In this document: piece after piece, positions 14,160 to 21,788 of the stretch | How positions within the stretch are numbered: the stretch's first letter is position 1 | Layout of the letters: the number at the start of each line of letters is the position of its first letter | Assembly: GCA_900316675.1 (NCBI GenBank) | Contig: ONDR01000018.1 | Coordinates: forward strand, 1 to 39,140 | DNA length: 39,140 nucleotides | Reading direction: 5' to 3' | Source of the DNA: an uncultured Bacteroidales bacterium | Lineage (GTDB): Bacteria > Bacteroidota > Bacteroidia > Bacteroidales > UBA932 | Translations under genes and position numbers: made by a program | The notes under the pieces: model-generated | Databases searched by the model: none | The model's input: the letters and a program-made list of their open reading frames with translations, nothing else | Told to the model about the DNA's origin: nothing

Positions 14160-16381
14160 GAGGTTTATTTTTAACTTTAGCCGCACTTACGCTTGGCGGC
14201 ACGCTTATGGCCCAGGAGGCTGAAAAATCAGAAAGACTTGACAGTGCGGTTGTATCTGCGTCCAGGGCCGGAAAATTCACACCGGTTACTTACACTATGG
14301 TAGGGAAGGAGCAGCTGCGCCAATCCAACCCAATTAACTCACTTCCAATGACTTTGGCCCTGCAGCCTTCGGTTGTAGTCACCCATGAAGGCGGTACCGG
14401 AATAGGTTATTCCAAATTGACTATCCGTGGCTCCAAAGGGTCGCAGATCAATGTCACCCTTAACGGTATTACCCTTAATGATGGTGAATCCCAGGAAGTA
14501 TTCTGGGTGAATATCCCTGCCCTTACCAGCCTGCTTTCAGGAGTGCAGGTTCAGCGTGGCCTGGGAACATCGGCAAACGGTGCGGGAGCTTTTGGCGCCA
14601 GCATCAATATGAACACGGCTTTTGTGGATACCAAGCCTTCCATGGGGGCGGATTTCAGCCTCGGTTCCTACGATACCAGAATCGCAACGGTCAATGCATC
14701 ATCGGGCAAACTTAATAATGGTCTGTACTTCAATCTGGTATGGTCTGCAAACACCACTGAGGGCTATATAAACAATGCCTGGGGAAATGCACACTCTCTG
14801 CTTGCGACCCTTGGCTGGCTTAAAGGCGACAACTCCTTAAGACTCACTTATTTACGCGGAGACCAGCGTACTGGTATCACCTGGACCGGAATTCCTTACG
14901 CTTCAATGCTTGAAGACAGGACCTACAACCCGGAGGGTATTATGTCCTACGATGCTTCCGGCAAGCCGGTTTATTATAGGAATCATACGGATAATTACGT
15001 TCAGCAGCACCTGCAGCTTAACTATACCCACCGCTTTGCGGATGCTCTTACCTGGATTACAACGCTCAATTATACAGATGGTTACGGCTATAACGAGCGC
15101 TTTAAGAAGAACAAAAAGCTGTCTGCTTACGGCTTTGCAGAAAAGACCAAAGGAAATGTTATCTTCCGTAAAACCATGGACAATGGCTACTGGGTGGGCA
15201 ATTCTGAACTCAGGTACAAAGGAACCAGACTTGACCTTGTGGGTGGCGTAAATGTTTCCCGCTACAGCGGAGATCATTACGGAGAGCTTATTTGGCATCA
15301 GGCCCTTGGAGAAGACTATGATTACAAGTCTATTAACAAGCCTAATAGTGATAACAACTGGTATTTTAACAGGGGTAGGAAGAACGAGCTTAACTTCTTT
15401 GCAAGAGGGGAGTATCTGCTGTTTGACTGGCTTACGGCTTTTGCTGATCTTCAGTATCGCCGTGTAAACTTTGACATTGCCGGTGTGGATGACGAGGACA
15501 AACTGCCCATGGGCTTTAAGACCACTTGGAAGTTCTTTAATCCCCGTGGCGGCGTTACTGCCAATACAAAATTTGGAAAGTTCTATGCTTCAGTTGCTTA
15601 CGGTCACCGCGAACCTTCCCGCAGCGACATTAAAGAGGTAATAGAAAGTAACAACCTTGAGGGGAACGACCGCAAGCTTAAGCCGGAGAAGATGACTGAC
15701 ATAGAGGTTGGATATCAGTTCGAATCCAAGTCCTTCAGTGCAGGAGTTAACCTGTATCTTATGGAGTATCGCGACATGCTGCTCGAGACCGGCGAGCTCA
15801 GCTCTTCGGGCTATGCAATCAAGGATAATGTGGATAAGAGCTACCGTCGTGGCGTGGAGTTTACTGCCGCATGGCAGCCGATAAACGCTCTTACCCTTTC
15901 CGGCAACGCCACCGTCAGTACCAATAAGATCCTGAACTACAAGAAATTCTACGAGGTCTATGACAATATGGACGACTGGCATCTTGTAGGCCAGCAGACA
16001 GAAGAATTCAAAAAGGTTACCATGCTTTTGTCTCCTTCGTTCACTGCTGCCGGAAGTGCTTCCTGGACATTAATTAAGAATACTGTCCTTTCCGTAGATG
16101 CTAAATATGTTGGCAAACAGTATTGGGACAATACCCAGAACGCAGATCGCTGCATTCCGGCTTATTGGGTGGCAAACGCATCATTGAGCCACGAATTCAC
16201 CCTTGGCCCCGGCACCCTTGGCCTTGGCATTTATGTGAACAACCTTTTGGGTAAGAAATACTATGCAGATGCCTGGGTATATCGCGCCTACTTCCAGCAG
16301 GAGGCAAGCTGGTACCAGGAAGAAGGAGTCTTCCCCCAGGCCCCCAGGAACTTCATGGTAAAACTCTCTTACAGATTCTAA
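14156..16381 (+). CDS. TonB-dependent outer-membrane receptor, probable thiamine transporter
   Basis: A 741-residue outer-membrane protein with a signal peptide cleaved near Ala19-Gln20 (LTLGGTLMAQEAEK), a short N-terminus leading straight to a plug domain (LDSAVVSASRAGKF; NPINSLPMTLALQPSVVV; LTIRGSKGSQINVTLNGI; NINMNTAFV-type plug end) and a beta-barrel ending in the aromatic terminus LSYRF. It lacks the N-terminal carboxypeptidase-regulatory-like domain of SusC proteins and has no susD partner, so it resembles small-cofactor receptors. Control by a TPP riboswitch indicates thiamine or a thiamine phosphate as substrate, as for the OMthi-type receptors known from Bacteroides. No inner-membrane PnuT or kinase partner is in the window. 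Confidence 0.9.
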   Translation: MRGLFLTLAALTLGGTLMAQEAEKSERLDSAVVSASRAGKFTPVTYTMVGKEQLRQSNPINSLPMTLALQPSVVVTHEGGTGIGYSKLTIRGSKGSQINVTLNGITLNDGESQEVFWVNIPALTSLLSGVQVQRGLGTSANGAGAFGASINMNTAFVDTKPSMGADFSLGSYDTRIATVNASSGKLNNGLYFNLVWSANTTEGYINNAWGNAHSLLATLGWLKGDNSLRLTYLRGDQRTGITWTGIPYASMLEDRTYNPEGIMSYDASGKPVYYRNHTDNYVQQHLQLNYTHRFADALTWITTLNYTDGYGYNERFKKNKKLSAYGFAEKTKGNVIFRKTMDNGYWVGNSELRYKGTRLDLVGGVNVSRYSGDHYGELIWHQALGEDYDYKSINKPNSDNNWYFNRGRKNELNFFARGEYLLFDWLTAFADLQYRRVNFDIAGVDDEDKLPMGFKTTWKFFNPRGGVTANTKFGKFYASVAYGHREPSRSDIKEVIESNNLEGNDRKLKPEKMTDIEVGYQFESKSFSAGVNLYLMEYRDMLLETGELSSSGYAIKDNVDKSYRRGVEFTAAWQPINALTLSGNATVSTNKILNYKKFYEVYDNMDDWHLVGQQTEEFKKVTMLLSPSFTAAGSASWTLIKNTVLSVDAKYVGKQYWDNTQNADRCIPAYWVANASLSHEFTLGPGTLGLGIYVNNLLGKKYYADAWVYRAYFQQEASWYQEEGVFPQAPRNFMVKLSYRF

Positions 16382-16388
16382 ACCTTCC

Positions 16389-16712
16389 TTAGAAGATTCG
16401 GTCCATGAGTTGCCATTTTTCGTCGCTACGGGCATTTGCGGCGCAGCCTTGGAACTGTGCCACATACGCTTCCCATTCGGCTTGACGGGGTAACGTGGCA
16501 AGACGGGCCATGTCGCGCTGCCAGTCAAAGTCATCGACGGTATCGCAAATCATAAAGAGCTGGCGGCCGTGCCGGTAAATCTGCATATCAAGAATGCCTA
16601 CGGCCCGCTGGCCCTCTATAATCTCCGGCCATACGTGGGCGTGAGCCTCTACGTATTTTGCAATTAATTCCTCGTTATCAACGAGGGTGAGCGTTTGGCA
16701 ATATCTTTTCAT
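16389..16712 (-). CDS. L-rhamnose mutarotase (RhaM) family protein
   Basis: A 107-residue ferredoxin-like-fold protein. The motif YVEAHAHVWPEI at 20-31 matches the RhaM active site, with His24 in the position of the catalytic histidine four residues before Trp. The remainder (GILDMQIYRHGRQLFMICDTVDDFDWQRDMARL) is typical of the family. Members interconvert alpha and beta anomers of L-rhamnose or related sugars such as fucose. There are no rhamnose genes nearby; it follows trmD by one base, so it is co-transcribed with a tRNA methyltransferase. The exact sugar is not determinable. It converges on the receptor gene with a seven-base gap. Confidence 0.82.
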   Translation of the reverse strand: MKRYCQTLTLVDNEELIAKYVEAHAHVWPEIIEGQRAVGILDMQIYRHGRQLFMICDTVDDFDWQRDMARLATLPRQAEWEAYVAQFQGCAANARSDEKWQLMDRIF

Positions 16713-16713
16713 C

Positions 16714-17391
16714 TTACTTCTTCAGAAGATTCGGACGCAGGCGTTTGGTCCTTTCCAACGCCTGGTCGTCCTGCCACTTTTGGATTAGTTTGGGATTGCC
16801 GCTAAGCAGAACATCCGGGACCTTCCAGCCGTTATAGTCGGCGGGACGGGTGTAAACGGGAGGGGAGAGCAGGCCATCCTGGAAACTGTCGCTCAGGGCC
16901 GATGTTTCATCGGTCAGGGCGCCGGGAATAAGACGGACTATGGAATCGGCAAGCAGGGCGGCGGGGATCTCTCCGCCGCTTACTACGTAGTCTCCCACAG
17001 AAATCTCTCTTGTGATAAGATGCTCGCGGATGCGGTGATCGATGCCCTTATAGTGGCCGCATAGAATGATGATATTGCCTTTGAGGGAAAGCTCGTTGGC
17101 AATGGCCTGGTCAAGGATTTCGCCGTCAGGGGACATGTAGATGACCTCGTCATAGTCGCGCTCGCTCTTTAACTTGGCTATCATCTTGTCCACCGGTTCT
17201 ACCATCATAACCATGCCGGCATCGCCGCCATAACTGTAATCATCCACGTTCTGACGCGGTCCAAGGCCGAATTCGCGCAGGTTGTGGATGTATATTTCTA
17301 CCAGGCCTTTTTTCCTTGCCCGGCCCACTATGGAATAGCTCAAAGGGCTGTCCAACAGCTCCGGAACCACGGTGAGTATGTCGATTCGCAT
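16714..17391 (-). CDS. trmD: tRNA (guanine37-N1)-methyltransferase TrmD
   Basis: A 225-residue SPOUT methyltransferase that makes m1G37 in tRNAs with G36. Family motifs are all visible: [21 protein letters not shown] at the N-terminus (broken here after LS in my reading), the [13 protein letters not shown] glycine-rich segment, the trefoil-knot AdoMet site [13 protein letters not shown], and [11 protein letters not shown] followed by [15 protein letters not shown]. It starts right after an A/T-rich leader with a good promoter. The usual rpsP-rimM-trmD-rplS context is absent, as in other Bacteroidota. Confidence 0.96.
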   Translation of the reverse strand: MRIDILTVVPELLDSPLSYSIVGRARKKGLVEIYIHNLREFGLGPRQNVDDYSYGGDAGMVMMVEPVDKMIAKLKSERDYDEVIYMSPDGEILDQAIANELSLKGNIIILCGHYKGIDHRIREHLITREISVGDYVVSGGEIPAALLADSIVRLIPGALTDETSALSDSFQDGLLSPPVYTRPADYNGWKVPDVLLSGNPKLIQKWQDDQALERTKRLRPNLLKK

Positions 17392-17410
17392 ATTATTTCC
17401 AATTGTATCG

Positions 17411-17441
17411 CAAAAATAAATATAATTTGTTATATTTGCAA
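17411..17441 (-). promoter_or_regulatory. Promoter of trmD
   Basis: On the minus strand TTG (17439-17441) is followed by 20 bases and then TATTTTTG (17411-17418), a good -33/-7 arrangement. The -7 box is 20 bases from the trmD ATG. It overlaps the divergent DUF349 promoter region. Confidence 0.6.
17431..17438 (+). promoter_or_regulatory. -7 promoter box for the DUF349-yidC operon
   Basis: TATATTTG matches TAnnTTTG and is followed by a 61-base leader to the ATG. It lies inside the spacer of the divergent trmD promoter, so the two promoters cannot be occupied independently. Confidence 0.5.
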
Positions 17442-17499
17442 TCTTGAAGTATTATGCAATACGTCAAGAAAAGTATTACAATAACATAACAAAAAAACT

Positions 17500-19260
17500 A
17501 TGAACGAAGAACTGAACCCTGAGGTAGCTCAGAACACTGAAAATCCCCAGGATGTAGCTACTAACTATGCGGACATGACGCTTGGAGAACTCTCTCAAAT
17601 GTTTGAGGGGCTTATGGCAGACGAGGAAAGGATGAAGAGAGCTAAAGAAGCAGAGAACATCAAGACCGCATTTTACAAAAAACTTACAAAGGAAAAAGCA
17701 GAAGTCAAGCCCGCCGACACAGCAGAAGAGGCAGAGGCTGCTTCAAACATATTCGAATCCGTAGAAAACGGGTTCAAGGCGCTCTACGGAATGTTCAAGA
17801 AAGAACGTGCAGAATTCAACCGCAAGCAGGAAGAGGAACGCAATGCCAACCTTGTTGCAAAGCAGGCCGTTATTGAAGACCTTAAGGCCCTTGTAGACAA
17901 GCAGGAAGACGTTACCGCCACTTTCCCTGAATTCAGGGACATACAGGCAAGGTGGAGGGAAATCGGCCCCGTGCCGGCAACAGCCTTCCGTGACCTTAAC
18001 GACACCTACCAGTTCTATGTAGAGAAGTTCTACGACAAGGTTCAGATCAACCGCGAAATGCGTGACCTTGACTTCAGCAAGAACCTTGAGGCAAAGACCG
18101 CTTTCTGCGAGGAAGCAGAAAAGCTGGCAGAGGACGAGAACGTAATCGATGCCTTCAAAGAGCTTCAGAAACTTCACGAGCAGTGGAAGGAATTCGGCCC
18201 TGTTGCAAAAGAGTACCGTGACCAGATCTGGGAGCGCTTCAAAGCCGCTACGGCCAAGATAAACAAGAACTATCAGGCTTACTTCGAGGGTCAGAAAGAA
18301 CAGCATGAAGAGAATCTTCAGGCAAAGACAGCCCTCTGCGAGAAGGTTGAGGAAATCGTGGCCAGGGAAGAAATCAACGCTAACGAGTGGAGCGCTCTTA
18401 CCAAAGAGATAGAAGAAATCCAGAAGCAGTGGAAGACCATCGGCTACGCATCCAAGAAAGAGAACCAGAAGATATATGCACGCTTCCGTGCTGCCAATGA
18501 CAAGTTCTTCGAGCGCAAGCGTCTTTACTATGCAGAGTATAAGGACGGCATGTCTGCAAATGCAGAGCGCAAACTTGCAATTGTAGAGAAAGCCGAGTCC
18601 CTTAAAGAAAGCACAGAATGGAAGAAGACTACCGAGGCTCTTATCCAGCTCCAGAAGGAATGGAAAGAGATTGGTGCAGTGCCCCGCAAGAAGGCTGAGG
18701 CTCTCTGGAAGAGGTTCCGTGCCGCATGCGACGAGTTCTTCGCCCGTAAGGAAGAGAATGCAAAGAGCGAGTCCGGCTTCCGTGAGAACCTTCGTGCCAA
18801 GAAGGCCCTGGTAGAGGAAATCAAGGCCATGGAGCCCTCTGAGGACAAGTCCCTCATGAAGGATTTGCTCCAGTCTTTCCAGGAGAAATGGAATGCCATC
18901 GGCTTTGTTCCTTTCAAAGAGAAGGATGCTATTAACAAGGCTTACAGGGATGCTATCGCAGAGAAGTTCGGCGATCTCCTTGGTGGCAACCGCGGCAACC
19001 GCAATGCCGGTGGACGTGGCCCTGCGAAGGCCCAGAAGGCTCCTTTGACAGAAAAGGATAAGCTTATACAGCAATACAACCGCCTGCAGCAGGAAGTTGA
19101 TACCTGCGAGAACAACATCGGCTTCTTTGCCGCATCCAAGAATGCCGCCCCGCTCATCAGCCAGATGCAGGAGAAGATAGAAGGTTATCGTAAAGAACTT
19201 AAAGAGCTTGAGGCCAAGATCCTTAAGCTTGAAGAAGAGTCCAACAAAGAGGAAGAATAA
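17500..19260 (+). CDS. DUF349 repeat protein, long coiled coil
   Basis: A 586-residue, highly charged, probably all-helical protein with no signal peptide. Five DUF349 units are visible, each centred on a Trp followed by a turn: RWREIGPVP, QWKEFGPVA, QWKTIGYAS, EWKEIGAVP and KWNAIGFVP, spaced roughly 70 residues apart. A Gly/Arg/Asn-rich linker (LGGNRGNRNAGGRGP) precedes a C-terminal coiled coil ending in acidic residues. The role of DUF349 proteins is poorly known. It is followed six bases later by yidC, so it is co-expressed with the membrane insertase; a link to membrane-protein biogenesis is only contextual. Its biased codons give a long spurious antisense frame. Confidence 0.85.
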   Translation: MNEELNPEVAQNTENPQDVATNYADMTLGELSQMFEGLMADEERMKRAKEAENIKTAFYKKLTKEKAEVKPADTAEEAEAASNIFESVENGFKALYGMFKKERAEFNRKQEEERNANLVAKQAVIEDLKALVDKQEDVTATFPEFRDIQARWREIGPVPATAFRDLNDTYQFYVEKFYDKVQINREMRDLDFSKNLEAKTAFCEEAEKLAEDENVIDAFKELQKLHEQWKEFGPVAKEYRDQIWERFKAATAKINKNYQAYFEGQKEQHEENLQAKTALCEKVEEIVAREEINANEWSALTKEIEEIQKQWKTIGYASKKENQKIYARFRAANDKFFERKRLYYAEYKDGMSANAERKLAIVEKAESLKESTEWKKTTEALIQLQKEWKEIGAVPRKKAEALWKRFRAACDEFFARKEENAKSESGFRENLRAKKALVEEIKAMEPSEDKSLMKDLLQSFQEKWNAIGFVPFKEKDAINKAYRDAIAEKFGDLLGGNRGNRNAGGRGPAKAQKAPLTEKDKLIQQYNRLQQEVDTCENNIGFFAASKNAAPLISQMQEKIEGYRKELKELEAKILKLEEESNKEEE

Positions 19261-19266
19261 AATAAG

Positions 19267-21150
19267 ATGAAGAAAAATACAGTAATTGGCTGGGTGCTCA
19301 TAGCCGCTATCATGGTGGGCTTCATGGTATTCCAGTCAAAGCAGATGGAGAAGCAGCGTGCATTCCAGATGCAGAGGGATTCCGTTGCACGTGCAGAGTT
19401 TAAACAGAGGATGATTGCAGACTCTATTGCGCAGGCAGAGCGCGATTCGCTTATTGCCGCAGGAGTCATCACTCCGGAGACGGAGACCGTTGCAGATGCA
19501 GTAGCAGGTCCCGCATATCAGGACAGCCTTCTTTTACAGGCAGCATCGGAAGAGGCAGAGGCAACACTCGTTACACTTCAAAACGATAAGCTGGAGCTCA
19601 TCCTTACAACCAAGGGAGCCCAGCCTTATTCTGCCCAGGTAAAAGATTACAAGAACTACGGCGGCAGTGACCTGTACCTTTTCAACAGCGCTGCAACTGC
19701 AAACGCAAGTACTTATAACGTAGCTATTTATGTTAACGAGCTTGTAAATACCAAGGACTTCAACTTCCAGGTAGCAGAGCAGACTGACTCCAGCGTTGTA
19801 ATGCGCCTTCCCTTTGCCGGCGGCGGTTACATAGAGCAGGCTTACAAGCTTCACAAAGACTCTTACGTTGTAGATAACAAACTCTCTTTCGTAGGCCTGA
19901 ACATTCCCAAGAACGTATTCTCATACGATGTTGACTGGAATGTTATCGTTCCCCGTATGGAAAAGGGCTATCGTAACGAGATGCAGTACTCCCTGGCCGC
20001 ATATCGCCTTGCCGGCGACGACGACCCGGAGGAGTTTGCAAAAGGCCGTAACGGCGGCGTGTCAGTCAACTCTAAGATATCATGGCTTGCATATCACCAG
20101 CAGTTCTTCTCTGCAATCTTCCGCGCCAAAGACAACTTTGACGCATTGCAGACCATGATCAACTATGTTCCTGAAAACGAGCCCGGCAACAATCTTATGG
20201 CCTGCGGCGCCCGCTTCAAGAAAGAGATTGACCAGAGCCAGGCAGACAAAGTCTTCGAGCACGAGTTCTACTTTGGCCCCAACAGCTACAAGGGCCTGAA
20301 GGCACTGGACCAGAAATATGAAAAAACCATCCCTCTGGGAGGAAGCATAATCGGCCTGTTCACAAGGTACGTCATCATTCCGGTGTTCGACTTCCTTAAC
20401 GGCTTCAACCTCAACTTTGGTATCATCATCCTGCTCATGACCATCTTTATCAAGATAGTTGTGTTCCCGCTTTCATACAAATCATTTGTATCGTCTGCAA
20501 AGATGGCCATCCTTAGACCCGAGGTAGAAAAGATCAATGCCAAGTATCCCAAGCAGGAAGATGCAATGAAGAAGCAGCAGGCTACGATGGCCCTGTACAA
20601 GAGGGCCGGGGCAAGCATGATGGGCGGCTGTCTGCCTATGTTGCTGCAGTTCCCTATACTGTGGGCGATGTTCCGCTTCTTCCCGGCTTCCATCGAGCTT
20701 CGTCAGCAGCCTTTCCTTTGGGCAGAAGACCTCAGTGCATACGATTCAGTCGTTAACTTCGGCGGCGGAATTCCTCTTATCGGAGACCACCTGTCCTTGT
20801 TTGCACTGCTGATGGCCGTGTCTATGTTCTTCTATACTAAGTTCACCCAGACACAGATGGCCGGCAACGATGCCAACGGCAAGATGATGCGTTTCATGAC
20901 GCTGTACTTCATGCCTATAATGATGTTCGTCATTTGTAACAGCCTTTCTTCAGGTCTTAGCTACTATTACCTCTTGTCCAACATAATCACAATGATTACC
21001 ACCTGGTACATCCGCAAGTTTGTGGTTAAGCCGGAAGACGTTTATGCACGCCTTAAAGCTACTGAGGGCAAGCCAATGCCAAAGAGCAAGTGGCAGCAGA
21101 GACTGGAAGAGGCCCAGAAGATGCAGCAGCAGAGAAATGCTAGAAGATAA
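19267..21150 (+). CDS. yidC: Membrane protein insertase YidC
   Basis: A 627-residue Oxa1/YidC/Alb3 insertase of the Gram-negative type. There is an N-terminal membrane anchor (about 6-22), a large periplasmic beta-sandwich domain (about 85-340), and the conserved core of five membrane segments starting near FTRYVIIPVFDFLNGF. The positively charged cytoplasmic hairpin (AKMAILRPEVEKINAKYPKQEDAMKKQQATM in two parts) and the MMGGCLPMLLQFPI signature follow. It inserts proteins from the Sec translocon or alone. The last 14 bases overlap the start of the YggS-family gene. Confidence 0.96.
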   Translation: MKKNTVIGWVLIAAIMVGFMVFQSKQMEKQRAFQMQRDSVARAEFKQRMIADSIAQAERDSLIAAGVITPETETVADAVAGPAYQDSLLLQAASEEAEATLVTLQNDKLELILTTKGAQPYSAQVKDYKNYGGSDLYLFNSAATANASTYNVAIYVNELVNTKDFNFQVAEQTDSSVVMRLPFAGGGYIEQAYKLHKDSYVVDNKLSFVGLNIPKNVFSYDVDWNVIVPRMEKGYRNEMQYSLAAYRLAGDDDPEEFAKGRNGGVSVNSKISWLAYHQQFFSAIFRAKDNFDALQTMINYVPENEPGNNLMACGARFKKEIDQSQADKVFEHEFYFGPNSYKGLKALDQKYEKTIPLGGSIIGLFTRYVIIPVFDFLNGFNLNFGIIILLMTIFIKIVVFPLSYKSFVSSAKMAILRPEVEKINAKYPKQEDAMKKQQATMALYKRAGASMMGGCLPMLLQFPILWAMFRFFPASIELRQQPFLWAEDLSAYDSVVNFGGGIPLIGDHLSLFALLMAVSMFFYTKFTQTQMAGNDANGKMMRFMTLYFMPIMMFVICNSLSSGLSYYYLLSNIITMITTWYIRKFVVKPEDVYARLKATEGKPMPKSKWQQRLEEAQKMQQQRNARR

Positions 21151-21787
21151 TCTTAAATTTATACTTGAGAAGCTGCCATCAGGAGTGCGCCTGGTGGCAG
21201 TTTCAAAATTCCATCCGGCCGAAGTCGTGATGGAGGCATACCGTGCCGGCCAGCGGTGCTTCGGGGAGAGCCGTCCCCAGGAGTTCATGGCCAAGGCGCA
21301 GTCGCTTCCAAAAGACATCGTTTGGCATTTCATCGGCCATCTTCAGACCAACAAGCTTAAGATGGTGCTGCCTTATGCGGCCATGGTGGAATCTGTAGAT
21401 TCAGAGCATCTGCTGCAGGCAATAGACAAGTGGGGAGTAGAGAACGGCAAGGTGGTGGACGTCCTTCTGGAAGTCCATATCGCCCAGGAAGAAACCAAGC
21501 AGGGCTTTTCTGTGGAAGAGTTGATGCCGCTGCTTGAAAAGGAGTGGAGGGGAGTCCGCCTCCGCGGCCTGATGGGCATGGCTACCAATACCGACGACGA
21601 GTCTGTGATCCGCAGCGACTTTAAACGTATACAAGAGATTAAACGACATATTAATGACACATTCCCGGGGCTGAAAGATTTCGATCAGCTTAGTATAGGA
21701 ATGTCCGGAGACTGGCCGTTGGCACTTGATTATGGTGCCACTATTGTCCGCATCGGAACGGCTATATTCGGGGCCAGACAATACTAG
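21137..21787 (+). CDS. YggS/PROSC-family PLP homeostasis protein
   Basis: A 216-residue single-domain PLP-binding barrel of the alanine-racemase N-terminal type. The PLP lysine is K24 in LVAVSKFHP; FGESRPQEFMAKA, WHFIGHLQTNK and the phosphate-binding LSIGMSGDW with GATIVRIGTAIFG are all family signatures. YggS proteins buffer free PLP rather than catalyse a reaction. The frame extends 39 codons upstream inside yidC, but the ATG at the start of MLEDNLKFIL gives the right family length and lies within yidC's last codons, so translation is coupled. Confidence 0.92.
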   Translation: MLEDNLKFILEKLPSGVRLVAVSKFHPAEVVMEAYRAGQRCFGESRPQEFMAKAQSLPKDIVWHFIGHLQTNKLKMVLPYAAMVESVDSEHLLQAIDKWGVENGKVVDVLLEVHIAQEETKQGFSVEELMPLLEKEWRGVRLRGLMGMATNTDDESVIRSDFKRIQEIKRHINDTFPGLKDFDQLSIGMSGDWPLALDYGATIVRIGTAIFGARQY

Positions 21788-21788
21788 T

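Noticed and set aside
16376..16403. A TTCTAA...TTAGAA hairpin as a bidirectional terminator between the receptor and rhaM
   Set aside because: Only six A/T-rich base pairs and no T-tract; it is too weak to call.
17743..19074. A 443-residue open frame antisense to the DUF349 gene
   Set aside because: Its Leu/Phe/Cys-rich translation mirrors the Glu/Lys-rich codons of the sense gene. The sense protein has five regular domain repeats and a promoter, and the antisense frame has none.
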